From positions 140,449,106 through 140,513,105 of the forward strand of contig CM060698.1 of the NCBI GenBank assembly GCA_030686995.1: a stretch of 64,000 bases of DNA, read 5' to 3'. Below, one piece after another: positions 47,301 through 59,348 of this stretch. Each line of letters opens with the position of its first letter. Within the stretch, counting starts at the first letter, position 1. The translations under genes were made by a program, and so were the position numbers. Below the pieces are notes generated by a model, which had not been told where the DNA came from, did not search any database, and worked only from the letters and a program-made list of their open reading frames with translations. This stretch comes from Artemisia argyi. Its lineage: Eukaryota > Streptophyta > Magnoliopsida > Asterales > Asteraceae.

Positions 47301-48958
47301 AGTGGACTGCAAGGCAAAAACTTGCCCTGCACATCAGCAAAACACCACCACACCACCAACTTAAGTGGTGGCTGCAGCCCACACCAGTAGACCCCACACC
47401 TCAGACCTAGCTTATTACAACCCCCCTCCTACCCAGGTTCAAATATTGACCATTAGTTTGACCTTTAGACCAGTGGACCCCACCTTAAATCACTACCAAT
47501 CTCTGTCCCATTTCTGAGTCAGAAGAAGAATAAGCAAGTGCTTATTTGGGATTTCCAGCTTATTCTAAGGGCTTATCTCACCATAGTTAGCTTAATTAGG
47601 TTTAAGTAACTTAGATAAATTAGATTTCACCATAGTGGACCCCACATAACCTCAGTTTAGCTTATTTCCTAGTTTAGTCAACCATAGTCAACTGTTTTGA
47701 TTCTTAGCTTATATCTAGCTTATTATTGATTTCTAAAGTAGTTGTCTTTATTAAAGTTTCATTATTTAAGTATTTAAGTAGTTTTGTAAAAGAAAATCCA
47801 GAAAAAGCAAACATAAAAATAGTGATAGCTTCTATTTAATAGAAATTATCTAATTAAATTTCATTTTAGCTTATTAATAAGCATTTGTCTAATTTTATAA
47901 TTTTATAAATTACTTAGTACCTTAAAGTAGTTAAAATAATTTTCTTAGAATTTTCCTAAACAGTTTACTATTAATTAGATTTAAAACTAGTTTAAATAAT
48001 TAAATAGGCAATATTAGTTATTAAATAGATTTATTTAATTTTAATTAACAAAAGTAGAATTTTATATTTTTCCTAAGTTTTATAATATAGTTAAGATTTT
48101 TAAAAAATAGTTTCATAATTTCCACTGTTCATTTAATAATTTTCTTATTTAAATTAATTAAATTAGTTTAAAATTAATTAAATAGTAATTAATTAGTCAA
48201 TTAGTTTAAATATAATTTTTAGCAAGTTTTTATAATTTTGTAGTATTCCTGTAGTGTTTAAATAATTTTATAAATTTTATCATAATTTTCTAAGGTAATT
48301 TAGTATTAATAGTAATTTAAAATAGTTAAAATAGTTTAAATAAGTTAAATAGTTATTAATTAATAAAATACTTATAAAAAGACAAAAATATTTATTTTAA
48401 TTTTTTATACTTTCTTCAAGTTCTTAGTTAAGTTTAGAAATTATTTATTTAAAGTTTTTGAGTTTATTTGTAATAGTTGTAATTTTTAGTTAATTTAAAT
48501 TAAGTCTTAAATTAGATTTTAATTAGTTTTATTAATTAAATAAAAATTAAATATTATAATAATCATTTTCATAATTTCAAATTCATTTTTCTTTTTTCTT
48601 TAATATTAAGTTTTCAAAAGTTTCACTTTTAGTCCCTATAGTTTGTAACTTGTTAAATACCACTTTTCTCTGTCTGTTATCTGATTATCTGATTTTGTAT
48701 TTATTTCTGTATTTCTGTTATAATTTCATATTTTCCAAATATCAAAGCAATCAGTAGTGTAATCAACTCTCAAATCATATTGGTTACTGTCCTCAGTACC
48801 ACTCACTTTCCTATCCGTTTACAAATACAATTTCAATCTCGTTGGGATTTAACGATCCGGGGATTTCCCTATATTTCCACGGTCAATATTAACTTGCACT
48901 TTCTCCCAGGTGGGCCTAACAGCTTCACAAGGCTGACTGGTTGGTTTGGGAGGAGTCA
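44393..48958 (+). repeat. 3' LTR of the Athila element (4566 bp)
   Basis: Same length as the left copy, ends in TCA, and is followed by the ATGAT target duplication at 48959-48963. Only three differences from the left LTR were found by eye. Confidence 0.95.
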
Positions 48959-48963
48959 ATGAT

Positions 48964-51900
48964 ATTAATGGATGAAAAATGGGAAGCATTATATACTTGG
49001 ATGTCATGAGGATTAAATAACAAAATCTTCAAAGTGATATATGTTAGGATTAAATAACGTATAGCGTATTGAGGGTGCTCATATTAGGCTCTTGCATTGT
49101 TTGATCAGAGGGTCATATTTGACATTCTGAGTCTTATGTTTGCATATATCCACTATTATTTATACATGTACATGCCAATTGTTTATCATATCATTGATAC
49201 ATTACTTATTATTCTCTTCAAAAAAATAGCGGAACCTATTTGCGTTCTTTGTTGTTTGTTAATTTATTCACACCCGGAACTCCTTAATAAATAATTTCTT
49301 TAAAAATTCCTGTGATTCAACGTGAATCAAAAAATAACTTCGTGCACAATATTACTGAAAGTAAGGTCGTTTTCGTCTTTTTCGCGTTTAAAAACTTCTT
49401 GCGTCATTTAAGTTTCCATTAGGCTGCTGAATTACAACCCAAAAATCATACACGCATCGATAACAAATGGCCCCCACTACAACTTAACACATTTGCAACC
49501 TATTCTTTGTGCCTGTTAACAGTTAACGGTAAGCATTATTAGTACATGTAGTAAACATACCGTCTTGGATACACAAAACATGAGATCATCTTTAGTGCAA
49601 GTCTTTAACTTTCCAATTGCAGCCTAATGCAGAAAGTAGCAATTATATTCTATCCTTATCTATTTGCAGGGAGCGGTAATTTTCAGTAGAGACCGACTAT
49701 TGAAGCTGAATGTAGCAATGAAGTGTCAGGTGGAAGAACCACGTTTTACAGGTGCATTTCTAAATTCTTTATGCAAAAATGATCGTTCAATAAAGGATAA
49801 ATTAGAGCCGGCCATTCCAGTCGGTGGCTCAAAACAAATAAAATGTTACATTCAAAAAACCTGATCTAAATTTTTGAATACAATAATTTTGGGCGCCACA
49901 TGCAGTACAAATAGCGTTTAGGAAACTTCCAACTTTCAACCCGTCCGATTAATAATTTTGGGCGCCATATGCAATACAAATAGCATTTAGAAACTTTTAA
50001 TACATATGCTTAAAGGTGATATTATTCGATGTATGTTTGTGACTTGATGGGCAATGGGTGTTATTTCATTTACGATTCTTTGGTTAGGATTAATTTAAGC
50101 ATTTAGAGACTGATTTTGGTAAGTCATCTTCATGTTAAATGACTTGACTCACTCATCGCTATTGTCACAACCATACAACCATTGTGGTCTCTTTAATTCT
50201 TTATATTTTGAAGGTAGAAACTTAGTGTTTATCAATTTCAAATAGATTTCTATATCTCTATAATCTTTTTTTTTTTTTTTTTTTCTTGGTGGTTATCCAT
50301 CCCAATGGAGTGCCGAATATTAGTTTAATATTGCAATTGTTGATCTTTATCATGAACGAATTTGTAGCTGTCGTCGGTCTTTAGGAGATTATTTGAATTT
50401 GTAGCAACTGTTGATCTTTATCATGTAAGAAGTTTAATCAAAATATGTTACACTCTACACGGCATATAAGTTCTTGCTTCACATGTTTGGCATATGAAGA
50501 CTTATGTCATGCTGTACATGACACATATGTTTTTGGTTCATATGTTTGGCACTTTGGCATGTGATGACTAACACTTAAATTGATACAGCTGCTGGAGGAC
50601 TTACCGGGACAAAAAAAGGCGAGAAAGCAATGAAGCATTAATGAATTCAAGTTTATAGCTACAGGGAAAAACTATAATCAAGGCGTGAATTCTTTTTGTC
50701 TCTTTGTTTCTATACAAGGTGAAAATTATAGATCTGTTTGGAAGGTAATGTAAAATATCGAAATAGATAGGGTGCTGAAGTCTTTATGTAGGAGTATGAT
50801 ATATAATTGGTGTCCTTTTTTAGAGAGTTTGTTTTCATCTATGTAAAAAAAATCCCATATAAATAAAATATTGAAATAAATAGGTTGTTGAAGTCTTTAT
50901 TATTGTGTCCAAATAATTAAAGTTTTAGTTATTTGAATAATAATCTACAATGTGGGCGACAAACAATGTGAGGTTATATACATGAAAATTTTAGCGCCTC
51001 TTTTGACCTGTTCATGTTGTGATAAACTCCAAATGTAGCATGTTCTGAACCAACATAGTATTCAAGCTATTTATCACCCTTAATTAATCAGTTTCATCAT
51101 TAAACTCATACTACGTAATAAAAAGTTCTTTTTGAATACCAGTCCCAACATAATATTGTATTAGATCACAAGGAACAATATGTTAAAAATAATTACTAAT
51201 TGTAGTTGGTGGTGGAGGGAAATGTGAAGTGGCGTTGAGTTGGCGGTAATGATCGCAGTCATTACACCCAGTTTAACGTACAACCATTATAACCATTTTG
51301 CATAATTTTGGTTCTTTACATGTTACCATGAAACTATGGATATCCTGAATTTCACACATACATGTGAACAAATTAATGAACTAAATGCTTTTCCTACTCA
51401 TTATGATGAAGTATGCCATGTGAGTGATGGAGTTAAACCACTAATTAAGTTTCTAATACCAGATGCAACCAACATTAATTGATCGTTATCAGCCTTAGGA
51501 TATGGTTTTAATCTTTAGACTTGCATTGGACTTTGACTTGGACTTTGAAGGATTTAAAAAAGGAAAGCAACTGCAAAGGAAAAGTGGCGTAATAGAAGAT
51601 GGTGAGCCAAAGCTTCATAAACCAGATTGTTATTTTTTCTTTCTAAAGGTGCAAAAGACGATAGATCAACGTTTATTATTTTTATAGTTAAAAACCAGAT
51701 TGTTTCCCTTAATGAAAATAGGATACCTATTTATGTTTGTTGTTGTTTCTTACTTTATTTGTGCACGCAACTACTAATAATTTCTTTAAAATTTCCTGCA
51801 ATTCTGCGAGTCTTTAAGCTTTTTATGACGTATAGAGAAGTACTTGAAGTCCTATCATCATAGCATGGATTGGGTTTTGAATTGATAGGCGCTCACACAA

Positions 51901-52080
51901 ATCATTTTATGTTTGAGACAATCAATTTTACAATCACCAACGTTTGGACGTTTGTTAGTATAATTGTAACAAACTAAATTGCTTATCGGATAATTGATGC
52001 ATTGTCTCACTCTTTCTTGCATAATTTAAATGGAACATGTTTACGTTATTACTTTTCTTATCATCTCATTTTCTCTATTT
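48964..52080. other. Helitron B interior, 3' part
   Basis: No complete gene. Possible captured-exon remnants are GAVIFSRDRLLKLNVAMKCQ at 49671-49755 (after CAG, before a donor-like GGTGCA) and DFEGFKKGKQLQRKSG at 51541-51620; I recognise neither. The word GGGCGCCA(C/T)ATGCA(G/A)TACAAATAG occurs twice, near 49890 and 49960, as part of a 70-bp imperfect duplication. From about 51830 the sequence matches the Helitron A 3' end. Confidence 0.4.
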
Positions 52081-52120
52081 CTTTAAAAAATAACCCGGTG
52101 TCAACGGGTCTATAAGCTAG

Positions 52121-53690
52121 TAATATATATATAACGATATTTCAAAAGTTAATATTTTTACTTACGATTATAAAGGTAAAACTTTGATGGATAATTTAAA
52201 TAACATATTTTGTCATATAATGCATATCACAAGAATTACACTGCACATCACCTATTCGTCATAACGAATAATTATTATTCGTTATTCGTTCGTATTTACC
52301 AAATAGTATTTGGTCAAATTCTCAGATAAATCTATTTATCAGGTTGTGTTTTGAAGCCGTTATCATAAATTCGTCCGACTTTATTTTCTTCATTTCAGTA
52401 TCAATCAAGGTGAGTCATAGCCTCACAATTACTTATTTTCAAACTCCGTGAGGGGGATACACGTTATAAATAGATCACAAGTAATTTTTTGTATGCTTCC
52501 TGACTTGATATATGCCTAAATTAGCTATTGCCAAAAGACCTTTGATCATGAGCCATTAATCACTGTTATGTAAACGCGAATATAATGAATATATCTATTT
52601 AAGGTTTGACAACCTATCCCATTAATACTTGACGGAATGTCATTATGCATGTGGTTAGTCGTATTAGTCGTGATAATTATATTTGAGTAAAAATAGGAAT
52701 TGGCAAATCACCTATTAAACGAGGGCAAAATTATCATTGATTTGATAAACACCTCCGTTTTTACGGTATTTGTTAACGTTTTGCGTGCCATGAGACTTAG
52801 AGCAATATATACTGCAATATCAATTTTTAACTGATTGTATTTCCAATACAATCTTACTTGTGTATCAAAATGATTACTAAATTCAAACTCTATGATATCA
52901 CTCAACATTTTTGTTGACTTTTAAACATGTATCTCAGGCATTTAGCAGGGGAAGCAAGCATGGAACGGGCGGCAAAACTTCAAAACTTATCTACTTTATT
53001 TCAATAATAGTGTAAAATAAAAGATGTTTGATTTAGTTTAAAACATCAAGACTTTTATTATAATACTCTGATAGTGACCTCTTGTATTTGAATTTTTATA
53101 AATGAACTTATGTTTTAAAACGTCTCTTTCGAGCCGTTTTCTATCATTATGAATTCGATCTTCACCGTAACACCCTAATTACTATTCCGCTGCCATGTTA
53201 CAAATTAGGGGGTGTTACAGTTTTCCTGCCTTCGACCGCCGATATCAACAAAATGAGAGAGAGATGGTTTTGGTGATGAACTTGATCTATGGTGGTGTTA
53301 GTCGTGGTATTGGGAGGTGTTTCTTGGCGCGTGATGTACGTAAAAATGATGGGGAGGTTGTAAGGAATGTGGTGGTGGTGGCGGTGAGTTTAAGTGGCTA
53401 GCGGTGGTGTTTGTTTGGCCGGAAAAATGACTGAATAAGATGAAGAAATAGGGTTCGGTTGGTTTGAGAGAGAAAGGGTGTCAAACCCTAAGTGAGGGTA
53501 TAATAAGGCTTATATAGGAAAGTGTTTTGGACATTGTGTGAACCCTATTGCACCCTTATGGACGAAGATTGTAAATATATGCTAGGGTGGGAAGTGTAGT
53601 TTACCAAATCTTTTAGTATTTCGTTCTCGAGACAAATTAAGGTGTCGGAATGTCTTCCCATGACATTTTTATTAATTCCATCAAAAAGCT
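52121..53690. other. Intergenic DNA with LTR-like debris
   Basis: No supported gene. GTAACACCCTAATT near 53168 is inverted as AATTAGGGGGTGTTAC at 53201-53217, an end signature like those of many Asteraceae LTRs or foldbacks. The following 450 bp hold a promoter-like TTATATAGG near 53514. I cannot find a partner repeat. Confidence 0.3.
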
Positions 53691-53692
53691 GC

Positions 53693-53713
53693 AACGCGCG
53701 GGTACCCTGCTAG
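53693..53713 (+). mobile_element. Helitron-like 3' terminus
   Basis: AACGCGCGGGTACCCTGCTAG, followed by T, resembles Helitron 3' ends (GC-rich hairpin segment, CTAG|T). A near copy, GCGCGGATACCCTGCTAG, ends at 54300. No 5' end was assigned with confidence; 17062 is one candidate. Confidence 0.45.
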
Positions 53714-54282
53714 TTATCTTATAATGCATTTAGCTTTTTTTGAGCATTAAATGCACTAAGATATTGAATATCTTAAAAATTTCATCAATACAAGAAATAA
53801 AGCTACATGTACAAACAATTTAAACATAATTTTTTTAACATCAAATAAATTAAAAACTTAAATTTGAGCAGTACAACAAATACAACACAAGTTATAAACC
53901 AATTAAGCACAATCTACCAACAAGTTCATCCATTAACTTTTCAATTAATGTCATTTTAAAAACACTTATTCACTTAATATAATTTTTAAAACACCACTCA
54001 ATGAAAAATACATGTTATTACCTATTGGACAAACTAATAAAACGCACAAAAATTCATACTATATATGAGCAAACAAGCTGATGGTACACCATTGTTTGGA
54101 AAATCGTACGGAGCGGTCGGTTCAACCGGAAACTGGAGTAGCCACCGGTCCAACCATAACTGCATATTCATTTAAAAATAAAAAACATTGCTCGAAAGAA
54201 ACATTATTGCCACAAAAAATACAATCATCATTTATAACTCGATTGCCAAAAATTTTAATCACATGGTAGCTGTCACTATAAT

Positions 54283-54300
54283 GCGCGGATACCCTGCTAG
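54283..54300 (+). mobile_element. Second Helitron-like 3' terminus of the same family
   Basis: It shares ACCCTGCTAG|TTA with the end at 53713, 587 bp away, so the interval 53714-54300 may be a short related element or a duplicated end. Confidence 0.45.
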
Positions 54301-54310
54301 TTAAACTTAA

Positions 54311-54458
54311 GGGAGGTGATTTACGCACTTCAAGTTTTGATTGGCACACTCCAATCTTTGCACTAAACAGTTGTACATATGTTACCGAATGCTTATTGTA
54401 CTTGTAAATTGTAGTGTGTAAATCAAATTTTGAGATGTTCAAATCACCTATTCCTTAA
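54311..54458. mobile_element. MITE, family member 1 (GGGAGGTGATTT ends)
   Basis: GGGAGGTGATTTACGCACTTC at the left is matched at the right by an inverted AATAGGTGATTTGAACATCTC-like end. TTAA lies on both sides. The same left end and size class occur at 59349-59493. It is non-coding. Confidence 0.55.
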
Positions 54459-55063
54459 AGTCTTTCTTAACCGGCCAGACGTTTCTAGCGAGGGAATGAG
54501 TGGTGCCTCAATGGTTTTGAGATTACGAATTTAAGTAATCCCATTTGTATTTTTGTATTGACCAACAATTCTTAATTACACGCATAAACTTTTAGCCTTT
54601 TTATACTTTGGATCTAAAGTGTTCTTTTATTGGTTTTATAGTTAATACCGCCGATTTTATGGTAACATTATTTTTCCTTTCTAAACCTCGGAACTTATGG
54701 AAATCATTGAATTATGTGTGTACAAGTCTATGAAATAATGAAACCCAATCAACGCAAAACCAAATCATGTGCAATTGTGGATGATGATCATTGATCAAAA
54801 AGCAATATAATCTGACATTTTAAGCAAATGAGGGAACACAAGGACAAGTATGTAGACCGGTTGTATATCTCGAAATTTCTAGTGGAGAATGTGTTATCTT
54901 GGCACACATTATAAACAAATGAATAAAAATAAGGGTTAAGTCTATTGATTAACAATGTGTTTTTACAAATTTTCACATCTATACTCTGTAAAATACTATT
55001 ACCATAATCCAAACTTGTTTAAACCTTTCATTATAAGAATGATGGGGTTGATTTTTCACATCA

Positions 55064-55945
55064 TCAAAAACATTTGCAGTTATGAATATGAAGATCCTCC
55101 AGGTTTGGAAATGAAGCGAAGTCAAGACTTCCCAGATCGCCTAGATCTTCATTAACATCACCGGGAAAGTATATTGAAATGACACTTCCTTCAATGCCAT
55201 CTGATTTCAGGCCAAGTAGATTGATCTGAAGAAGAATTTCTATCCCACCACCAATTAGTTGCATGCAACACTTTCGCTTCTATTGATTTGTTGAAATCAT
55301 TAGCACTAGTTTTTGCTAACAAAAAATGAGCATCATAAGCACATATGTGAAATCGCGCATATAAACAAGATTTATGGAGGAAGTAGGACACATTATTGTT
55401 AATATGATTGATCTTGAGTACTAAATTTTGAGTTTCATGATCAAGCCAACATTAACAATAATGTGTCCTACTTCTTCCCTAAATCTTGTTATTTATATGC
55501 GCAATTTCACTTATGTGCTTATGATGCTCATTTTTGTGTTAGCAAAAACTAGTGCTAATGATTTCAACAAATCAATAGAAGCAAAAGCTTTGCATGCAAC
55601 TAATCGGTGGTGGGATAGAAATTCTTCTTCAGATAATTCTACTTGTAGTTGCATTGAAGAAAGTGTCATTTCAATGATCTAGGAAGTTTTGACTTTGCTT
55701 CATTTCAAAATTGGTTTGCTATCAGACTTAACACATCGTGGGAATCATCTCACAGGTAAATTACCTGTCTCGTTTTCCAATCTCACTTGTTTGGAATACC
55801 TTGATCTTTCTAATAACTACAGTATCTCACAGGTGTTTCGTTTCGTTAGCCAATCCCCTGTTTGAAAAACCTTGATCTTATTAATAACTATCTCACAAGT
55901 AAATTACCTGTTTCGTTTGCCAATTTCACCTGTTCGAAACATCGC
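55064..55945. pseudogene. Shattered LRR receptor-kinase 5' region in inverted duplication
   Basis: Minus strand 55391-55064 encodes a LRR N-terminal cap (SANDFNKSIEAKVLHATNWW) and then GDVNEDLGDLGSLDFASFPN, the usual start of the MIK/At1g35710-type LRR receptor kinases. Plus strand 55500-55680 repeats the cap (SIEAKALHATNRWWDRNSSS). From about 55745 come plus-strand leucine-rich repeats (HLTGKLPVSFSNLTCLEYLD). The two caps form an imperfect inverted repeat (about 90%) around 55410-55430. No kinase domain and no long frame remain. In plants these proteins are plasma-membrane receptors of peptide or defence signals; this copy is dead. Confidence 0.7.
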
Positions 55946-55982
55946 AGCTAACCCGAGAGATGAACATCCAGTTCGAAACCTG

Positions 55983-56402
55983 TTAGAAACATCGCACCTG
56001 TCCAATTTCACTTGTTCGAAACATCGCACCTCCCCCAGCTGTAAACGTTGTCTTCGTAAACCCATCGCTCACCGATGATGGAAACGAGCTGAGGCTTAAT
56101 TTAAAATGGGTTGGTGAAAGTTGTAAAAGTTCATCATTTTGAAGTGGGTCAATTGTGTGAGGGTTAGACATGGAGAAGTATTTTAGATTATTATTGGTTA
56201 AAGTGTTGTGTTTTATTTGGTGAGTGTTATCAATCACTAGTGCATTTGATATGGGAAAATTGATTGATGAATCTGGTAAAGGTCTTTGGAAATGGGAATA
56301 ATAATAATACGATTTTGGCGATGAGATGAGTGAGTGGAAAATAAAGTGACAGGGAGGATGAAGAGGATTTTGACTTCTTTTTAGTCCATTGATGTTTGAC
56401 AC
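55983..56402 (-). other. Open frame of unknown meaning beside the palindromic element
   Basis: A 139-codon minus-strand frame reads, in its centre, NDELLQLSPTHFKLSLSSFP. It contains no domain I recognise. Its first codons overlap the target duplication of the palindromic element, so the original frame, if a gene, was cut by that insertion. Chance is a fair alternative. Confidence 0.25.
56387..56397. repeat. 11-bp target duplication CATTGATGTTT (left copy)
   Basis: Repeated exactly at 58433-58443 on the other side of the palindromic element. Mutator-like elements make 8-11 bp duplications, most often 9. Confidence 0.85.
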
Positions 56403-58432
56403 CGGATCCCTTGCAAAGTGAGTAAAATTAAAAAGTGTAAAAAGCTATTCATAGTGTGACAAGTGTCCCCCACTTTAAATTATACATAAAATCCGCCTAG
56501 GAGTAATATGGTCATTTGACTCGTTTTTTCTTTTCCACCTCAATTTTCAAATGCATATATCTCTTAAACGACAAACTTTTAGAAAAAACCGATTTCACCA
56601 AAATTTTTAAAATTTGATTCTCTTTAATTTGGTATAAATCTTTTTAATTTTTTCGAAACTTTTTTTTTGACATATTCATTGGGTCATGATTTTCTTGATG
56701 TTTTTGCTATTTTCGACCCTATTTTTTACCTTGAAAATTGCCGAATCATAAAATACTTAAAACACGAAAGTTGTAGATTTTGATTCACTCTTTACTCAAA
56801 AATTTGAATCACTCAAATCCGATATGATATGAGTGAGATATCGCACGTTAAAGATGATGTTTTAGTCATATTTGTTGCACACAAGGTGTTTGATGAAATG
56901 TCTAGCTTATATTTTTAGTATTAAAATTGCGTTAAATGCTCTAATTTTTGTCCCACAACGCATTATTAATAATTTTATTAATGTAACATTCAAAACTGAT
57001 GTTTTTAATTATTATTATTCTTAAATATACATTTAGTTCATCAGTTACGTTATTAGGTTCATTAGTTAGGTTATTAGGTTCATCAGTTAGATTATGTTTT
57101 GTTCATCAGTTAAATTATACATTGTTCATCAGTTAGGTTATAGGTTATAGGTTCATCAATTATAGGTTCATTAGTTAGATTATGTTTTGTTCATCAATTA
57201 GACTATGTTTTGTTTATCAATTAAATTATTTATCGTTCATCAGTTACGTTATAGGTTCATCATTTATAGGTTCATCAGTTAGGTTATAGGTTCATCAGTT
57301 AGATTATGTTTTGTTTATCAATTAAATTATTTATCGTTCATCAGTTACGTTATAGGTTCATCAATTATAGGTTCATCAGTTAGGTTATAGGTTCATCAGT
57401 TAGGTTATGAACAATACATAATTTAACTGATGAACAAAACATAATCTAACTGATGAACCTATAACCTAACTGATGAACCTATAAATGATGAACCTATAAC
57501 GTAATTGATGAACGATAAGTAATTTAATTGATAAACAAAACATAGTCTAACTGATGAACCTATAACCTAACTGATAAACCTATAACCTAACTGATGAACA
57601 ATACATAATTTAACTGATGAACAAAACATAATTTAACTGATGAACCTGTAACCTAACTAATGAACCTATAACTGATGAACCTATAACCTATAACCTAACT
57701 GATGAACAATGCATAATTTAACTGATGAACAAAACATAATCTAACTGATGAACCTAATAACCTAACTGATGAACCTAATAACGTAACTGATGAACTAAAT
57801 GTATATTTAAAAATAATAATGATACTTTTTGAATGTTACATTAATAAAATTATTAATAATGCGTCGTGGGACAAAAATTAGAGCATTTAGCTCAATTTTA
57901 ACACTAAAAATCTAAGCTAGACATTTCATCAAACACCTTGTGTGCAATAAATATGAGTAAAACACCATATTTAACGTGTGATAACTTACTCATATGACAT
58001 CGGATTTGAGTGATTCAAATTTCTGGGTAAAGACTAAAGAGTGAATCAAAATCTACAACTTTCGTATTTTAAGTATTTTATGATTCGGCAATTTTCAAGG
58101 TAAAAAATAGGGTCGAAAATAGCAAAAATATCAAGAAAATTATAACCTAATAAATATGTCAAAAAAAAAAAGTTTTGAAAAAATTAAAAAGATTTATACC
58201 AAATTAAAGAGGATTAAATTTTAAAAATTTTGGTGAAATCGGTTTTTTCTAAAAGTTTGTCGTTTGAGAGTAATGTGCGTTTGAAATTTAAGGTGGAATT
58301 AAAAAAACGAGTCAAATGACCATATTACCCCTACGCAGATTTTATGGATAATTTAAAGTGGGGGACACTTGTCACATCATGAATAGCTTTCTAGACTTTT
58401 TAATCTTTTTCACTTTTCAAGGGATCGCAACT
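56398..58432. mobile_element. Giant palindromic (foldback) Mutator-like element, 2035 bp
   Basis: The left arm, 56398 to about 57415, is the inverted image of the right arm, about 57416 to 58432. The outer ends share GATCCCTTG(C/A)AAAGTGA. Matching can be followed inwards through CAAGTGTCCCCCACTTTAAA, the ACAAGGTGTTTGATGAAATG block, and the central arrays, with scattered mismatches and a few small indels (perhaps 90-95% identity by eye). The inner ~400 bp of each arm are a minisatellite of GTTCATCAGTTAGGTTATAG-like words, in one orientation on the left and inverted on the right. There is no coding frame. Long terminal inverted repeats, no conserved interior and an 11-bp duplication fit a non-autonomous TIR-MULE. 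Confidence 0.88.
57025..57800. repeat. Mirror-image minisatellite in the centre of the palindrome
   Basis: Roughly 18-22 bp units of the type TTCATCAGTTAGGTTATAGG run left to right up to about 57412 and then continue as their reverse complement (TAACCTAACTGATGAACC-like units) to 57800. Units vary at a few positions. Confidence 0.85.
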
Positions 58433-58654
58433 CATTGATGTTTAGCTTTGGCATTATATACAAAGTAACAATGATGTTTTTTTGTAATTAAAGTTTGAAG
58501 ATGATGGGGAGTGCAAGAATAACCAACCATATGGACAAAATTAGTGATTTGTAATTTACTCGAGAATTTTATTTTTTTTTTTATTTTTATTTTTATTTTT
58601 TTTTTGACTTTGACTAGAAACATAAACATTTAAAAAAAAAAAAAAAAAATTTTA

Positions 58655-58835
58655 TGCTTTTTTGCTTTTACTTTTTTGTTTTCAGTTTTCTGTTTTCGGT
58701 TTTTCGGGTTTTAAGTTTTTCAGTTTTTGGTTTTTCTGTTTTTCTAGTTTTCAGTATTTCAGTTTTTCAATTTTTTTTAGGTTTTCTGTTTTACAGTTTT
58801 TAGTTTTTTTGTTTTCAGTTTTCAGTTTTCTGCAA
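58655..58835 (+). repeat. T-rich minisatellite (GTTTTCAGTTTTCTG-like units)
   Basis: Irregular repeats of TTTTCAG, TTTTCTG and TTTTCGG with oligo-T spacers. An open frame exists but is only Phe/Ser-rich low complexity. Adjacent T- and A-runs lie at 58568-58604 and 58632-58648. Confidence 0.75.
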
Positions 58836-59055
58836 TTAATGTTTGAAATCTTTCTTCAATCAATATTTGAAATCTTTCCATAATAAGAAATAAAAAGTCT
58901 GAATTTTAAACATTTCTAATTATAAAATAATCACAAATGCATTATAATATAATATAGATAATGAAAATATTAAAAAATTATTAAAAAAAATATATAAATT
59001 ATGCATATTTTATACCAAAGACTTACAATTTTAAAATTTTTATATAGAAAAGTTT

Positions 59056-59106
59056 AATTCGCCTAGGCGCTAGACGGTGGTTGACCGCCCAACTAGCGCC
59101 TAGCAC
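59056..59106. repeat. Nested hairpin (GCCTAGGCGCTAG / CTAGCGCCTAGC)
   Basis: Outer arms GGCGCTAG and CTAGCGCC enclose a second pair, CGGTGGTTGACCG. GC-rich hairpins of this kind recur in plant genomes as foldback or MITE ends. No target duplication was found. Confidence 0.55.
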
Positions 59107-59348
59107 TTTTTGCAACCTTAAAGAAAGGACTCAAAGGAGTGCAGAAAGCACGAAGATGAATGTAAGGCGTAGACGAAGGTGATGGGCTCAAGGGAAAGTT
59201 TACAACAACAACAGTGGCGCATGTGTTTTTTTCTCGTGTTTTTGTGTTTCCTTCTAATCTTATGAAGTTGTTGTGAGTAATTTAGGTGATCTGTGTGTTT
59301 TAGGTATTATGTGTTTGTGATTTATTTTGGGGTCTTATGTATGTTGGA

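Larger units (their letters stand above)
31972..48958 (+). mobile_element. Athila-lineage Ty3/gypsy retrotransposon, 16,987 bp, structurally intact and very young
   Basis: Two LTRs of exactly 4566 bp, a tRNA-Asp-type primer-binding site at 36543-36560, an uninterrupted gag-pol of 1913 codons, a polypurine tract at about 44384-44392, and a perfect target duplication. Reading the LTRs side by side I found three substitutions (34058/46479, 36335/48756, 36536/48957) and a constant offset, so no net indel. At 1.3e-8 substitutions/site/year that is of the order of tens of thousands of years. The RT (FMDDF), DLGAS protease and gag type place it in Athila. Unlike many Athila elements it has no env-like frame between pol and the 3' LTR. 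Confidence 0.95.
27426..52120 (+). mobile_element. Helitron B, about 7.7 kb without its nested insertions, split by Helitron A and an Athila element
   Basis: It starts TACTATCTAATAAAC (with TCTA stranded at 19948-19951). It ends with the ACCCG/CGGGT hairpin and CTAG at 52117-52120, followed by T. Removing the 16,987-bp Athila element and one 5-bp target duplication leaves about 7.7 kb, close to Helitron A. The first 60 bp and the last 400 bp resemble Helitron A, while the middles differ, as in Helitrons that trade gene fragments. An RPA-like piece lies near the 5' end (28331). No Rep/helicase was seen. Confidence 0.75.

Noticed and set aside
57025..57800. A CRISPR-like array
   Set aside because: Units are contiguous 18-22 bp minisatellite repeats without unique spacers, in a plant transposon.
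58662..58883. A Phe/Ser-rich membrane protein
   Set aside because: The frame is a translation of T-rich minisatellite.
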